Source: Verrucomicrobiota bacterium (GTDB lineage Bacteria > Verrucomicrobiota > Kiritimatiellia > UBA8416 > JABMPJ01). From it: a stretch of DNA of 64,000 nucleotides. The position numbers and the translations under genes were made by a program. The stretch's first letter is position 1; each line of letters begins with the position of its first letter. The DNA lies in contig JABGQM010000006.1 in assembly GCA_018648805.1 (NCBI GenBank), positions 1 through 64,000 of the forward strand, in the 5' to 3' direction. Positions 29,552 through 38,924 of the stretch are shown one piece after another. Under the pieces are notes generated by a model that was not told where the DNA came from, searched no databases, and saw only the letters and a list, made by a program, of their open reading frames with translations.

Positions 29552-31108
29552 ATGAAACGGTCTGGTTTGATTTGTGGTGTGGTGGCGGGGCTTTTGGTGG
29601 GGACGCTGTGCCAGGGCGTGGCGGCGCAGGCGGTGCGCGATCCGGAGGCGGTACGCCAGGCCTTTACGGCGGTGGCGGCGCGGCTTGACCAGGGCGGCGA
29701 CCTCATGGTGGTGGCCAACGTGGACGGACTGATCGAGCGCTCGATGGCGGACATGGTGGAGATCATGTCGACGGCGACGGTGGATGATGCGAAGGCCAAA
29801 GAGGCGATGGCGGCGGTCAACAAGCTGCACACCTTTCTCAAGAAGAACGGTTTCTACGCGATCAACGGTTTGGGGATGAGCAGCGTGCCGCGCGCGGACG
29901 GCCAGAATGTGGTCAAAATGTTCATCAGCCGGGATGCGCAAGCGGCGATGCTGCCGCTGTGGCGCGCCTGTGTGGGCGGGGCGCCGCGGGAGCTGCAGAG
30001 CCTTCGGTTTCTACCGGCCACTACCGAGCTGGCTCGGGCCGGGACGACCGACATCAAGCAGCTGTGGGCCATGATTCAGAAGGGCGTATCCGAGGTGGCG
30101 CCGGCCGAGGCGGCTCAGCAGTTTGCGCAGGGCATTGAAGGTGCCGCGATGATGATCGGGGTGCCGATTGACGACCTGATCGGGTCAATTGGGGTGGACA
30201 GTGTGATCGGTATTCAGTTTTCCTCGGATGCCAAGATTACGATCCCGGCCGGGGAGAAGCAGATGGCGATTCCTTCGCCGTCGCTGCTGTTGGCCATGCA
30301 GGTCAAGGATGACACGCTGATGACGCTGGTGAAGGGGCAGGTGGTGAAGACCGGCATGCCGCTGATGGAGTCGCAGGTGGAAGGTACAACGGTCTACGCG
30401 CTCAACCTGCCGGTGCCGGTGGTGCCGGTGCAGTTGGCGATGGCTCAGCACAAAGGCTATCTGTTGATCGGGACGACCGTGCAGACGGTGACCGAGGCGA
30501 TCAAGGCGTATACGGGCAAGGGCGGCTTGATCGCCACGGAGGCCTACAAGGTCGCTTTCGCGGGGCAGCCGGCCAAAAACAATGGTATTGCCTATGTCAG
30601 TGCGCGTTTCGGCGAGATCATACGCAGCATCCAGGAGTCGGCCATGGCGTTGGCCCCGTCTACGGGCGCGCAGGATAAGGCGTCACGTGATCTCGTGACG
30701 CGCCTGCTGGATCGCCAGCAGAACTATAGCTGTGCCATTACGATTATGAACTACAAGAGCGGCGTGCGGGCTTCGGGGACGACCTCGGCCAGCGGCCAGC
30801 AGCTCGTGGCGTCGATGGCTATTGCGCCGGTGGGTATGGTGGCGGCGATTGCGATTCCGTCCTTTGTGAAGGCGCGTGGGAAGGCGCAGGCGTCTGCTTG
30901 CATCAATAATCTGAGGATGCTGGATTCGGGCAAGGAGCAGGCGGCCATGGAACAGAACCTGCAGGATGGCGCAGCCGTGGATGAGGCGGCCGTGACGAAG
31001 TATCTGCCCACCGCGGCGATTCCAGTGTGTCCCAAGGGCGGCATCTATACGCTGGGACCGATTGGCACCAACCCGACCTGCAGTGATCCGGGGCATGTTC
31101 TGCCATGA
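29552..31108 (+). CDS. Exported protein with C-terminal pseudopilin-like domain
   Basis: A 518-residue protein starting at ATG 29552 behind AGGGGCGAGAG. Residues 1-25 are a signal peptide (GLICGVVAGLLVGTLCQGVAAQA). Residues ~30-420 look like a DUF3352-type exported domain with helices and strands (LDQGGDLMVVANVDGLIERSM, MIGVPIDDLIGSIGVDSVIGIQF, GYLLIGTTVQTVTEAIKAYTG). The last ~95 residues are pilin-like: GMVAAIAIPSFVKARGKAQASACINNLRMLDSGKEQAAMEQ, then AVTKYLPTAAIPVCPKGGIYTLGPIGTNPTCS. This copies the body of PVC type IV pseudopilins but lacks the prepilin cleavage site, being preceded instead by the exported domain. The function is not known. Confidence 0.75.
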   Translation: MKRSGLICGVVAGLLVGTLCQGVAAQAVRDPEAVRQAFTAVAARLDQGGDLMVVANVDGLIERSMADMVEIMSTATVDDAKAKEAMAAVNKLHTFLKKNGFYAINGLGMSSVPRADGQNVVKMFISRDAQAAMLPLWRACVGGAPRELQSLRFLPATTELARAGTTDIKQLWAMIQKGVSEVAPAEAAQQFAQGIEGAAMMIGVPIDDLIGSIGVDSVIGIQFSSDAKITIPAGEKQMAIPSPSLLLAMQVKDDTLMTLVKGQVVKTGMPLMESQVEGTTVYALNLPVPVVPVQLAMAQHKGYLLIGTTVQTVTEAIKAYTGKGGLIATEAYKVAFAGQPAKNNGIAYVSARFGEIIRSIQESAMALAPSTGAQDKASRDLVTRLLDRQQNYSCAITIMNYKSGVRASGTTSASGQQLVASMAIAPVGMVAAIAIPSFVKARGKAQASACINNLRMLDSGKEQAAMEQNLQDGAAVDEAAVTKYLPTAAIPVCPKGGIYTLGPIGTNPTCSDPGHVLP

Positions 31109-31965
31109 CGGCTGCGCCTGAGGTCCTGGTACGGCAGTCGTGCGATACGGGTGAGGGTCCGCTATGGCATCCGGATGCACTATGCCTCTACTGGCTGGAT
31201 ATTCCCAACGGGTTGATCTTTAGGTATGACCCGGTTTCGCAGGTTGTGACGACCTATAAGGCCGGAGCGCCCGTGGGCGGCATGACACTGCAGCAGGATG
31301 GGGCGCTGGCACTGTTCATGGCTGAGGGGGCGGTGCGGATCTGGCGCGATGGTGTGTTCATCCGGACGGTGCGGGAGGAGATCCCGGCCGAGCGCGGCAA
31401 TCGGTTCAATGACGTGATTGCCGATCCGGAGGGGCGTGTGTTTTGCGGCGTGATGTCGACGCCGGAGCGGGCCGGCCGACTTTACCGGCTGGACCCGGAC
31501 GGGACGCTCACGGTGGTCGTGGACGGCACCGGTACGGCCAATGGCATGGGGTTTGCACCGGGGCTGAAGCAGATGTATTTCTGTGACTCGCGGCAGCGGA
31601 CGCTGTCCGTGTTTGACTACGACCGTGCCTCCGGCGCCATCTCAAACCGGCGTATTCTGCTGAGCCCGCAAGGCGATGAGGGCAAGCCGGACGGGATGAC
31701 CGTGGACGCCGAGGGCTGTGTGTGGTCGGCACGCTGGGACGGGGCGCGACTGGTTCGGCTGGATGCCAACGGGGCGGAGCTGTTGCGCGTGGACTTCCCG
31801 GTGCGGAACGTATCCTGTCTGGCGTTCGGTGGGGCGGACCTGACCGACATTTTTGTCACGACGGCCCGTGCGGGCGATCCGGAAGCCAATGGTGAACTCT
31901 CGGGATCACTGTTTCACCTGAATCTGGGGATCAAGGGCCGTCCGGAGTTTCGTTCGGCGCTGTGA
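31105..31965 (+). CDS. SMP-30/gluconolactonase-family protein
   Basis: A 286-residue six-bladed propeller of the SGL family: CDTGEGPLWHPDALCLYWLDI (metal-binding Glu), GAPVGGMTLQQDGALALF, RFNDVIADPEGRVFCGVMST (Asn/Asp site), NGMGFAPGLKQMYFCDSRQRTLSVFDYD, and GKPDGMTVDAEGCVWSARWDGARLVRLDANG (Asp site). Members hydrolyse sugar lactones using a divalent metal. The ATG overlaps the stop of the preceding gene by four bases. Its substrate here is unknown; a sugar lactone from aldose oxidation is likely. Confidence 0.9.
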   Translation: MTAAPEVLVRQSCDTGEGPLWHPDALCLYWLDIPNGLIFRYDPVSQVVTTYKAGAPVGGMTLQQDGALALFMAEGAVRIWRDGVFIRTVREEIPAERGNRFNDVIADPEGRVFCGVMSTPERAGRLYRLDPDGTLTVVVDGTGTANGMGFAPGLKQMYFCDSRQRTLSVFDYDRASGAISNRRILLSPQGDEGKPDGMTVDAEGCVWSARWDGARLVRLDANGAELLRVDFPVRNVSCLAFGGADLTDIFVTTARAGDPEANGELSGSLFHLNLGIKGRPEFRSAL

Positions 31966-31993
31966 GTTTAGGCGAAAAAGAGTGCGAAATGCT

Positions 31994-32022
31994 TTGACCT
32001 GTAGTGCCGGGCTGACTATTAT
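31994..32022 (+). promoter_or_regulatory. Promoter of tRNA-Leu
   Basis: TTGACC (31994-31999) and TATTAT (32017-32022) with a 17-base spacer, 21 bases before the tRNA 5' end. A near-consensus sigma-70 promoter. Confidence 0.75.
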
Positions 32023-32043
32023 CCGCGCTGATTTTCCAAGTAT

Positions 32044-32131
32044 GCACCCGTGGTGAAATTGGCATACACGCATGGTTCAGGTCCATGTGCCCGTTAAGGG
32101 CGTGGAGGTTCGACTCCTCTCGGGTGCACCA
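32044..32131 (+). tRNA. tRNA-Leu (anticodon CAG)
   Basis: An 88-base class II tRNA. Acceptor stem GCACCCG pairs with CGGGTGC, the anticodon loop is TTCAGGT with anticodon CAG at 32078-32080, a long variable arm (TGCCCGTTAAGGGCG) follows, and the T arm is GGAGG-TTCGACT-CCTCT. The CCA end is encoded (32129-32131). It reads CUG codons. Confidence 0.96.
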
Positions 32132-32139
32132 CTCGCTCA

Positions 32140-32238
32140 GCAGGGGGATGCCCTCCTTGGCTGGAGTATCGCTTCCTCCTTCGCTAAAGCTACGGAGGAC
32201 AAGTCGCGATAATAGGCCTGCGGAGGGCATCCCCCTGC
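32140..32238. repeat. Inverted repeat with perfect 17-bp arms after tRNA-Leu
   Basis: GCAGGGGGATGCCCTCC at 32140-32156 is matched perfectly in reverse complement at 32222-32238. The interior contains a second hairpin-prone stretch with CTTCGCTAAAGCTACGGA, related to a motif near 5550. It begins eight bases after the tRNA, so it may end or process the tRNA transcript, or be a mobile repeat inserted next to the tRNA. Confidence 0.7.
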
Positions 32239-32331
32239 TTCGCTCGTTCGATAGGTCTGCTTATCCGGCCTCCGCTTGCCCTCCATAGCCCGAAGGGCGA
32301 CGGAGGGACCTCCGACCTCCGCCACACTGAA

Positions 32332-32460
32332 GTACGAACATTCGAACAGCCGAACATTCGAACTACGAAGTGGGACGCCAACGGGCCGGGCAATGAATGG
32401 CCATCGGTTTCCCCGTTCGTAGTTCGGCTGTTCGAATGTTCGATTGCTCGGCTGTTCGCC
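32332..32460. repeat. Palindromic element with 8-bp GAAC/GTTC units (copy 1)
   Basis: GAAC occurs every eight bases at 32336, 32344, 32352 and 32360, ending in GAACTACGAAG; the right arm has GTTC every eight bases at 32422, 32430, 32438 and 32454 (one unit decayed to GCTC at 32446). The core between the arms (about 40 bases with GGGCCGGGCAATGAATGG) is shared with 37582-37721. No gene lies here; the space up to the ilvE start at 32575 holds nothing else recognisable. Confidence 0.85.
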
Positions 32461-32574
32461 TGCTCCGGAGCGGTTTTACAGCTTGAGTGTTGGCGGGGGG
32501 GGATCTATCCTTGTCGACTTGTGGAAAAGCCCTGCCTGTGCGGGGCGTTGTTGTGTTGTAGAGAGGGGCTTGAG

Positions 32575-33495
32575 ATGGCGTTTGGTGAAGGCAAAATCTG
32601 GGTTGACGGTAAGCTGGTCGATTGGGCTGACGCTACGTGTCATGTGATGAGTCATGCGCTCCACTACGGATCGTCTATCTTTGAGGGGATCCGCTGCTAT
32701 GACACGGGGGCAGGGACGGTAATCTTCCGGCTGGGTGACCACATGCGTCGTCTGTATGAATCGGCCAAAATCTACCGCATGGATATACCTTTCGAGCAGG
32801 CCGCGTTGGAGCAGGCGGTCATTGACACGGTGCGCGAGAATGGGTTGAGTTCCTGCTATATCCGTCCGTTGGCGTTTCGCGGACTGGGTGAGATGGGGGT
32901 CAACCCTCAGAAATGCCCGGTCAACGTGGTAATTGCCGCGTGGTCATGGGGCAAGTACCTCGGCGAAGCGGCCATGGAAGATGGCGTATCGGTGCGTGTT
33001 TCCTCGTGGCGGCGCCCGGCGCCTGACACGTTCCCGACCCTGGCGAAGGCGGGGGGTAACTATCTGAACTCCCAGCTGATCAAGATGGAAGCCACGAATG
33101 ATGGGTTTGATGAGGGTATTGCGCTGGACTATCAGGGCTTCGTGTCTGAGGGGTCTGGCGAGAATATCTTTCTTGTGCGCAATGGGGCGATCTATACGCC
33201 GCCGACGAGTTCTTCAATCCTCCCGGGCATCACCCGTCACTGCGTGGTGACCCTGGCCCGTGAGATGGGCATCCCCATGCGTCAGCAGGTGATTCCACGT
33301 GAGGCGCTGTATGTGGCCGACGAGGTCTTTTTCTCGGGCACGGCGGCCGAAATTACGCCGGTGTCAAAAATCGACAATATCGTGATTGGTGAAGGTCGAC
33401 GCGGTCCCGTAACGGAGCGTATCCAGTCGGCTTTCTTTGACATTGTTGAGGGGCGTACGCCGGATACGCACGACTGGTTTACGCCGGTCGCGTAG
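32575..33495 (+). CDS. ilvE: Branched-chain amino acid aminotransferase
   Basis: A 306-residue fold-type IV PLP enzyme that transfers amino groups between glutamate and branched-chain 2-oxo acids. It has [37 protein letters not shown], the [14 protein letters not shown] segment with the PLP Lys, [25 protein letters not shown] and [18 protein letters not shown]. The ATG at 32575 follows GAGAGGGG and removes 18 unrelated residues of the longer frame. It leads a run with mcsA, mcsB and clpC (21-base gap to mcsA). Confidence 0.94.
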   Translation: MAFGEGKIWVDGKLVDWADATCHVMSHALHYGSSIFEGIRCYDTGAGTVIFRLGDHMRRLYESAKIYRMDIPFEQAALEQAVIDTVRENGLSSCYIRPLAFRGLGEMGVNPQKCPVNVVIAAWSWGKYLGEAAMEDGVSVRVSSWRRPAPDTFPTLAKAGGNYLNSQLIKMEATNDGFDEGIALDYQGFVSEGSGENIFLVRNGAIYTPPTSSSILPGITRHCVVTLAREMGIPMRQQVIPREALYVADEVFFSGTAAEITPVSKIDNIVIGEGRRGPVTERIQSAFFDIVEGRTPDTHDWFTPVA

Positions 33496-33516
33496 GGCCG
33501 TGCAGGGAGAGCAACC

Positions 33517-34011
33517 GTGAAGTGCGAAATCTGTGAGTGCCAGGAAGCATCCGTACATTTCAAGCAGGTCTGCAATGGACAGATCAAGGAGATGTATGTG
33601 TGTGAAGAGTGCGCGGCCGAGAACGGGTTCGATCTGCAGTCGCCGCTCTCCATGCCTGACTTTCTGTTTGGCGCCGGCCTGAAGCCAGAGAAGCAGGGCC
33701 AGTCGTCCGAGAGGACCTGCCTGGTGTGCGGGACGACCGGTAAGGACTTCAAGAAACGGTCTCTGCTGGGGTGCCCCTCCTGTTACGAGGCCTTTGCGGA
33801 GGAGCTTTCGCCCTATCTGCGCGCGATGCAGAAGGGGGGACGGCATGTGGGCAAGGCCCCGGCCGGGGAGGCCCTGACGGCCGAGATTGCCGCGTTGCAG
33901 CAGGCCCTTGAGCGAGCCGTAGCGGCACAGGATTTCGAGGAGGCGGCAACACTGCGGGACCGCATTCGGGATCTGCAGGCGCAGCAGGACGGTGTGGTTG
34001 AAGGGGCATGA
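33517..34011 (+). CDS. mcsA: McsA-like zinc protein, activator of arginine kinase
   Basis: A 164-residue protein with the McsA layout: four Cys pairs (MKCEIC at 3-6, YVCEEC at 29-32, TCLVCG at about 69-72, GCPSC at about 87-90) forming two zinc-binding units, then a C-terminal UVR coiled coil (AALQQALERAVAAQDFEEAATLRDRIRDLQ). In Firmicutes McsA activates McsB and links it to ClpC. The GTG start at 33517 is fixed by the first Cys pair. It overlaps mcsB by four bases. Confidence 0.9.
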   Translation: MKCEICECQEASVHFKQVCNGQIKEMYVCEECAAENGFDLQSPLSMPDFLFGAGLKPEKQGQSSERTCLVCGTTGKDFKKRSLLGCPSCYEAFAEELSPYLRAMQKGGRHVGKAPAGEALTAEIAALQQALERAVAAQDFEEAATLRDRIRDLQAQQDGVVEGA

Positions 34012-35075
34012 GTATGTTTGTGGATGAGTTAGTCAAGCAGCCGGGTTTGTGGTCAAGCGATGACCTGGAGGCGGGCATTGTGGTCAGCAGCCGTGTGCGT
34101 TTGGCACGCAACCTGAAAGGCGCGGCCTTTCCCGGGTGGGCTAAGGATGATGAGCGCCTGCGCCTCTGCCGTTCCGTTCGCAAGGCCTGTGACGGTCTGC
34201 CGGGGCTACGCCGCAGCACGTTTCTGGATATGGGCGAACTTGAATCGGTCGATAAGGAGGTCCTGATTGAGCGCCATCTTATCAGCCGCGAACTGGCCGC
34301 CATGGGTGCGGGCAGCGGCGTGGTGTTGCATCGCGAGGACAACGTGGCGATCATGGTGAACGAGGAAGACCATCTGCGCATGCAGGTGATCCGTCCCGGG
34401 ATGAGTCTGCGTGCGTTGTGGGAGGCCATGGACGCGCTTGATAGCGAGCTTTCGGGATCACTCGACTTTGCATTTTCTCCCCGCCTGGGTTACCTGACGG
34501 CCTGTCCCAGCAATGTGGGTACCGGGCTGCGTGTCAGTGTTATGCTGCACCTTACCGGGCTGCGGTTGCTGAATGAGATCGATCCGGTGGTTAAGGGGTT
34601 GGACAAGATCGGGTTGACCGTGCGCGGCGTGATGGGGGAGGGCAGTGATGCCGAGGGGAACATCTTCCAGGTGTCGAACCAGGCCACGCTGGGCGAGTCC
34701 GAGTCCGACATTGTTGACCTGCTGGGTGAAGTGGGGTCCGAGCTGGTGCAGCATGAGCGCAATGCTCGCGCGCGTCTTCTGGAGGACCGCTACGCGTTTG
34801 TGCAGGACTACGTGGGGCGCGCGCTTGGAATCCTGTCACACGCCCGCCTGCTCTCTTCCGGGGAGGTGACCGACCTGGTGGCGGCCTTACGCTTTGGTGT
34901 TGAGCTGGGGATGGTCCGCAAGGTGGCTCCGTCGGAGCTCAACGAAATAATGCTTTTGACACAGCCGGGGCACTTGCAGAAACTCTATGACCGCGTAATC
35001 AATCCCGATGAACGGGACGAAATGCGCGCACAACTGGTGAAGAAAAGAATCGCTTCGTGCGAATTGGTGGACTGA
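34008..35075 (+). CDS. mcsB: Protein-arginine kinase McsB
   Basis: A 355-residue member of the ATP:guanido phosphotransferase family, which phosphorylates arginine on proteins and so marks them for ClpCP degradation. Landmarks include IVVSSRVRLARNLKGAAFPGW, LIERHLISRELA, VLHREDNVAIMVNEEDHLRMQVI (the NEEDH loop with catalytic Glu), LDFAFSPRLGYLTACPSNVGTGLRVSVMLHL (catalytic Cys and the nucleotide-binding loop) and GVMGEGSDAEGNIFQVSNQ. The start overlaps mcsA; clpC begins two bases after the stop. Confidence 0.95.
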   Translation: MSMFVDELVKQPGLWSSDDLEAGIVVSSRVRLARNLKGAAFPGWAKDDERLRLCRSVRKACDGLPGLRRSTFLDMGELESVDKEVLIERHLISRELAAMGAGSGVVLHREDNVAIMVNEEDHLRMQVIRPGMSLRALWEAMDALDSELSGSLDFAFSPRLGYLTACPSNVGTGLRVSVMLHLTGLRLLNEIDPVVKGLDKIGLTVRGVMGEGSDAEGNIFQVSNQATLGESESDIVDLLGEVGSELVQHERNARARLLEDRYAFVQDYVGRALGILSHARLLSSGEVTDLVAALRFGVELGMVRKVAPSELNEIMLLTQPGHLQKLYDRVINPDERDEMRAQLVKKRIASCELVD

Positions 35076-35077
35076 CT

Positions 35078-37576
35078 ATGGACGGATTTGCAAATTTCAC
35101 GCCGCGGGCGCAGCAGGTAATCAAGCTGGCGCGCCGCGAGGCGGATCGTTTTAACCACCCCTATGTGGGGACGGAGCACCTCCTGCTGGGACTGATTGTC
35201 CTGGGCGAAGGCGTGGCCGTGAATGTGCTCGAACGCATGGGCATATCGCTGGAAAGCGTACGGTACGAGGTCGAGAAGGCCGTGGGCCAGGGGCCCGAGA
35301 CCAAGACGGTCGGCAACGTGCCCTTCACGCCGCGTTCGAAGAAGGTGCTGCAGCTGGCCCTGGCCGAGGCCCAGTCGCTCAATCACACCTATGTGGGCAC
35401 TGAGCACATATTGCTCGGGCTGTTGCGCGAAGGTGAGGGCGTGGCGGCACAGGTGCTGAAGAATCTGGATGTGGATCTCGATTCGGCGCGTGAAGAGGTG
35501 ATGCGGGAGTTGGATCCGAGCTTTGACCTTGATGACGACGAGTTTGATGATGACCCCGAGGGGCATGAAGCGGCGGGGCCGTCAGCCGGAAAGAAGGGCG
35601 CGAAGGAGTCCAAAACCCCGGCTTTGAACGCCTTTGGCCGCGATTTGACGGCCTTGGCGGTGAAGGGCGACCTGGACCCGATGATCGGACGCCAGGAGGA
35701 GTTGGAGCGCGTCATTCAGATTCTATGTCGCCGCAACAAGAACAACCCCGTGCTTCTGGGGGAAGCGGGCGTGGGCAAGACGGCTATTGTCGAGGGGCTG
35801 GCCCAGTTGGTGGTGTCGGGCGATGTGCCCGAAGTGCTGCATGGACACAAGGTCATCACGCTCGACATGGCGCTCATGATTGCCGGAACCAAGTATCGCG
35901 GTCAGTTCGAAGAGCGGATCAAGGCCGTGATGGATGAAATCCGCCGTGTGGGGAGTATCGTGCTCTTCATCGACGAGCTGCACACGATTGTGGGTGCGGG
36001 CGCGGCTGAGGGGGCGATGGATGCCTCCAACATCATTAAGCCTGCCCTGGCCCGTGGCGAGTTGCAGTGCGTGGGGGCCACCACGCTCAACGAATACCGC
36101 AAGTTCGTTGAGAAGGACTCCGCCCTGGAGCGGCGTTTCCAGTCGGTCATGGTCGAAGAGCCCAACGTGGATGAGACGATCGCCATTCTGAAGGGCATTC
36201 GGGATCGCTACGAAGCACATCACAACGCCCGCTACACGGATGCCGCCCTGGAAGCGGCAGCGCGCCTCTCGGCACGCTACATCACGGGGCGTTTCCTGCC
36301 TGACAAGGCCATCGATATGATTGACGAGGCTGGTGCCCGGGCCCGTATTCTCTCCACCAAGCGTTCACCCGACCTGCGCGAGCGCGAAGCGGGTATCGAG
36401 GAGACACGCATCCAGAAGGAGAAAGCGATCAAGGCGCAGCTGTTCGAAGAAGCCGCCGAGCTCCGCGATCGGGAGCGGCGCGAAAAAGAAGCCCTGGAGA
36501 AGATCCTCACGGCATGGCGCGAGGAGAACAGAGCGAATACGGCCACTATCACGGAGGAAGATATCATGGCCGTGGTGTCGAAATCGACGGGGGTTCCGTT
36601 GCGTCGCATGGACCAGAAAGAGCTGGCGCGTCTGCTGGGCATGGAGAAAGAGCTGGCCAAGAAAGTGATAGGCCAGGATGAGGCCGTGGGAACGATTTCG
36701 CGGGCCTTGCGGCGTTCGCGGGCCGATCTGAAAGATCCACGCCGGCCGATCGGCTCTTTCATCTTTCTGGGCTCGACCGGTGTGGGCAAGACGCTCCTGG
36801 CCAAGGTCCTGGCCGAGTTCATGTTTGGGGATGCTCAGTCGCTGATTCAACTCGACATGTCGGAGTACATGGAGAAGTTCACGGTGTCACGTCTGATTGG
36901 GTCGCCTCCCGGCTACGTCGGTCACGAAGAGGGTGGCCAGCTGACCGAGAAGGTACGGCGGCGTCCGTACTCGGTGGTGCTGTTCGACGAAGTGGAGAAG
37001 GCGCATCCGGATGTGATGCATATGTTGCTTCAGATTCTCGAGGAAGGCACCTTGACGGACAGCCTGGGGCGCCATGTTGATTTTCGCAACACCCTTGTAA
37101 TCCTGACATCGAACCTCGGCTTTGACGCCGCAAGCAAGGGCGCAGGACTCGGGTTTGGTGGCGGTGGGGGAGCAGGCGAGGACCAGGCGGCCTTCCGTCG
37201 CAAGATTGAGGAAGAGGCCAAGCGGGCCTTCAAGCCGGAGTTGCTCAATCGGTTTGATGACCTGATCGTTTTCCGACGCCTCACTCGCAGCGATGTATCC
37301 AAGATTCTCACGCTTGAGTTGGGCAAGGTGCGTGAGCGCCTGGCGGCTAAGGGGCAGAGCATTGACCTGACGCGCTCCGCACGGGAATTTCTGATCACCA
37401 AGGGCTTTGATGAAGCATCCGGGGCCCGGCCGTTGCGTCGTGCCGTAGAGCGATTTATCGAGGATCCGCTGGCCGAGGAGATCCTCAAAGGCGGCCTGGG
37501 AGAGAGTGGCAAGATAGTGATTACGCGGAAGGGCGAGGCGTTGACGTTTAAGTCGAAAGAGATGGCCAAAGGCTAG
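35078..37576 (+). CDS. clpC: ClpC AAA+ unfoldase
   Basis: An 832-residue Hsp100 chaperone that feeds substrates to ClpP. It has two Clp_N repeats ([33 protein letters not shown] and [33 protein letters not shown]), D1 Walker A GEAGVGKT (~227), a UVR-type middle segment ([19 protein letters not shown]), D2 Walker A GSTGVGKT (~565), and the C-terminal D2-small domain. The ATG at 35078 is used since earlier codons overlap mcsB. No clpP is nearby. An acidic linker (~148-170, [13 protein letters not shown]) is unusually charged. A repeat element follows the stop. Confidence 0.96.
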   Translation: MDGFANFTPRAQQVIKLARREADRFNHPYVGTEHLLLGLIVLGEGVAVNVLERMGISLESVRYEVEKAVGQGPETKTVGNVPFTPRSKKVLQLALAEAQSLNHTYVGTEHILLGLLREGEGVAAQVLKNLDVDLDSAREEVMRELDPSFDLDDDEFDDDPEGHEAAGPSAGKKGAKESKTPALNAFGRDLTALAVKGDLDPMIGRQEELERVIQILCRRNKNNPVLLGEAGVGKTAIVEGLAQLVVSGDVPEVLHGHKVITLDMALMIAGTKYRGQFEERIKAVMDEIRRVGSIVLFIDELHTIVGAGAAEGAMDASNIIKPALARGELQCVGATTLNEYRKFVEKDSALERRFQSVMVEEPNVDETIAILKGIRDRYEAHHNARYTDAALEAAARLSARYITGRFLPDKAIDMIDEAGARARILSTKRSPDLREREAGIEETRIQKEKAIKAQLFEEAAELRDRERREKEALEKILTAWREENRANTATITEEDIMAVVSKSTGVPLRRMDQKELARLLGMEKELAKKVIGQDEAVGTISRALRRSRADLKDPRRPIGSFIFLGSTGVGKTLLAKVLAEFMFGDAQSLIQLDMSEYMEKFTVSRLIGSPPGYVGHEEGGQLTEKVRRRPYSVVLFDEVEKAHPDVMHMLLQILEEGTLTDSLGRHVDFRNTLVILTSNLGFDAASKGAGLGFGGGGGAGEDQAAFRRKIEEEAKRAFKPELLNRFDDLIVFRRLTRSDVSKILTLELGKVRERLAAKGQSIDLTRSAREFLITKGFDEASGARPLRRAVERFIEDPLAEEILKGGLGESGKIVITRKGEALTFKSKEMAKG

Positions 37577-37581
37577 GAAAG

Positions 37582-37721
37582 GAACAGCCGAACATTCGAA
37601 CAGCCGAACATTCGAACTACGAAGTGGGGACGCGACCGGGCCGGGCAATGAATGGCCATCGGTTTCCCCTTTCGTAGTTCGGCTGTTCGATTGTTCGGCT
37701 GTTCGAATGTTCGTAGTTCGA
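37582..37721. repeat. Palindromic element with 8-bp GAAC/GTTC units (copy 2)
   Basis: Five GAAC units at eight-base spacing (37582, 37590, 37598, 37606, 37614) and, in the right arm, GTTC at 37677, 37685, 37693, 37701, 37709 and 37716. Core sequence shared with 32332-32460 (GGCAATGAATGGCCATCGGT). It begins six bases after the clpC stop and ends six bases before the rpsP -35 box. Confidence 0.88.
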
Positions 37722-37727
37722 TAAGGC

Positions 37728-37757
37728 TTGCAATAAACAGGCAGAGATGGTTACTAT
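37728..37757 (+). promoter_or_regulatory. Candidate promoter of rpsP operon
   Basis: TTGCAA (37728-37733) and TACTAT (37752-37757) separated by 18 bases, 64 bases before the rpsP ATG. It lies just beyond the right arm of the repeat element. Confidence 0.5.
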
Positions 37758-37820
37758 CCACGGCTTTCGGATGAAATCGGAATAGAAGTGTAGTAAGAAG
37801 CAGACCGGACAGGAGTTTTC

Positions 37821-38180
37821 ATGTCAGTTAAGATCAGGTTGACGCGGACAGGTGCGCGTAATGCAGCCGCTTTTCGTGTGGTTGCGGCGGATAGCCGTTC
37901 ACCTCGCGACGGGCGATTTCTCGAGATTCTGGGCTGGTACGATCCCAAGCTGGAAAGCAACAACTGCGAGGTGAAGCTGGACCGGGTTGCGTATTGGAAG
38001 AGCCAGGGCGCCGAAGTGAGCGATACGGTGAAGAGCTTGGTGAAGCGCCAGGTACCGGCTCCCGAGGCGGTCGCTGAGGAAGCACCCGTAGAGGACGCAG
38101 CGGCAGAGGAAGCCGTTGTGGAGGCGCCGGAAGCTCCGGCGGCTGAAGAGGAAGATGTGAAGGTGACTGCTGAGGCCTGA
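37821..38180 (+). CDS. rpsP: Ribosomal protein bS16 with acidic tail
   Basis: A 119-residue bS16. Residues 1-75 are the conserved ribosomal protein ([40 protein letters not shown]). The last ~45 residues are a low-complexity Ala/Glu/Val/Pro tail ([18 protein letters not shown]), as seen in several PVC and Bacteroidetes bS16 proteins. It starts the rpsP-trmD-rplS-rnhB-yraN run; the usual rimM gene between rpsP and trmD is absent. Confidence 0.95.
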   Translation: MSVKIRLTRTGARNAAAFRVVAADSRSPRDGRFLEILGWYDPKLESNNCEVKLDRVAYWKSQGAEVSDTVKSLVKRQVPAPEAVAEEAPVEDAAAEEAVVEAPEAPAAEEEDVKVTAEA

Positions 38181-38208
38181 ACCGGGTCGACGCAGCATCG
38201 GCGGCATC

Positions 38209-38916
38209 ATGTCCGAGCCTCTAGAGATTGATGTTATTACGATTTTCCCCGGGATGCTGAAAGGCTTTCTCGAGGAGAGCATGTTGGGGCGCGCCACGGC
38301 GAATGGCCTGGCGGTGTTCCGCACGATTGACCCTCGGGATTTTACGGAGGATGTTCACCGCTCGACGGATGATCGGCCCTATGGGGGCGGACCGGGCATG
38401 GTGATGACACCGGGGCCACTGTTTAGAGCGGTGGAGTCGGTTAAGCGGCCGGAGTCGCGCGTGATTCTGATGACGCCTCAAGGGGCGCCATTCGCGCAGC
38501 GGCGGGCGCAGGATTTGAGCCGGGAACGGCATTTGATTTTTGTGTGCGGGCATTACGAGGGCGTGGATGAGCGCGTTCGGGAGTGCTTGGTTACGGATGA
38601 GATTTCGATAGGCGACTATGTGCTGACCAACGGAGCACTGGCCGCAACCGTGGTGATTGACGCGGTTGTCAGGTTGGTTCCCGGAGTGTTGGGCGGTGAG
38701 GGCGCTACGGAAGAGGAGTCGTTCAGCCAGGATCTGTTGGAGTATCCGCAGTATACCCGGCCGGCGGTTTTCAGGGGCATGGAAGTGCCCGCCATACTTA
38801 TGTCGGGTCATCACGCTGAAGTCGCGCGATGGCGGCAGGAACAGGCCGTTCAGCGGACACAGCTGCGCCGACCGGACTTGATAGCGAGCAGGACAATAGA
38901 GACGGAAGACCACTAA
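38209..38916 (+). CDS. trmD: tRNA (guanine-N1)-methyltransferase
   Basis: A 235-residue TrmD, which methylates G37 of tRNAs reading CNN and some other codons, using a trefoil-knot SAM site. Visible motifs are [90 protein letters not shown] and the late [22 protein letters not shown]. Rightward, 8 bases before rplS. Confidence 0.96.
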   Translation: MSEPLEIDVITIFPGMLKGFLEESMLGRATANGLAVFRTIDPRDFTEDVHRSTDDRPYGGGPGMVMTPGPLFRAVESVKRPESRVILMTPQGAPFAQRRAQDLSRERHLIFVCGHYEGVDERVRECLVTDEISIGDYVLTNGALAATVVIDAVVRLVPGVLGGEGATEEESFSQDLLEYPQYTRPAVFRGMEVPAILMSGHHAEVARWRQEQAVQRTQLRRPDLIASRTIETEDH

Positions 38917-38924
38917 GGGGGCTA

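Noticed and set aside
32336-32460. CRISPR-like array from the GAAC/GTTC units
   Set aside because: Eight-base periodicity without variable spacers and with mirrored arms excludes a CRISPR array.
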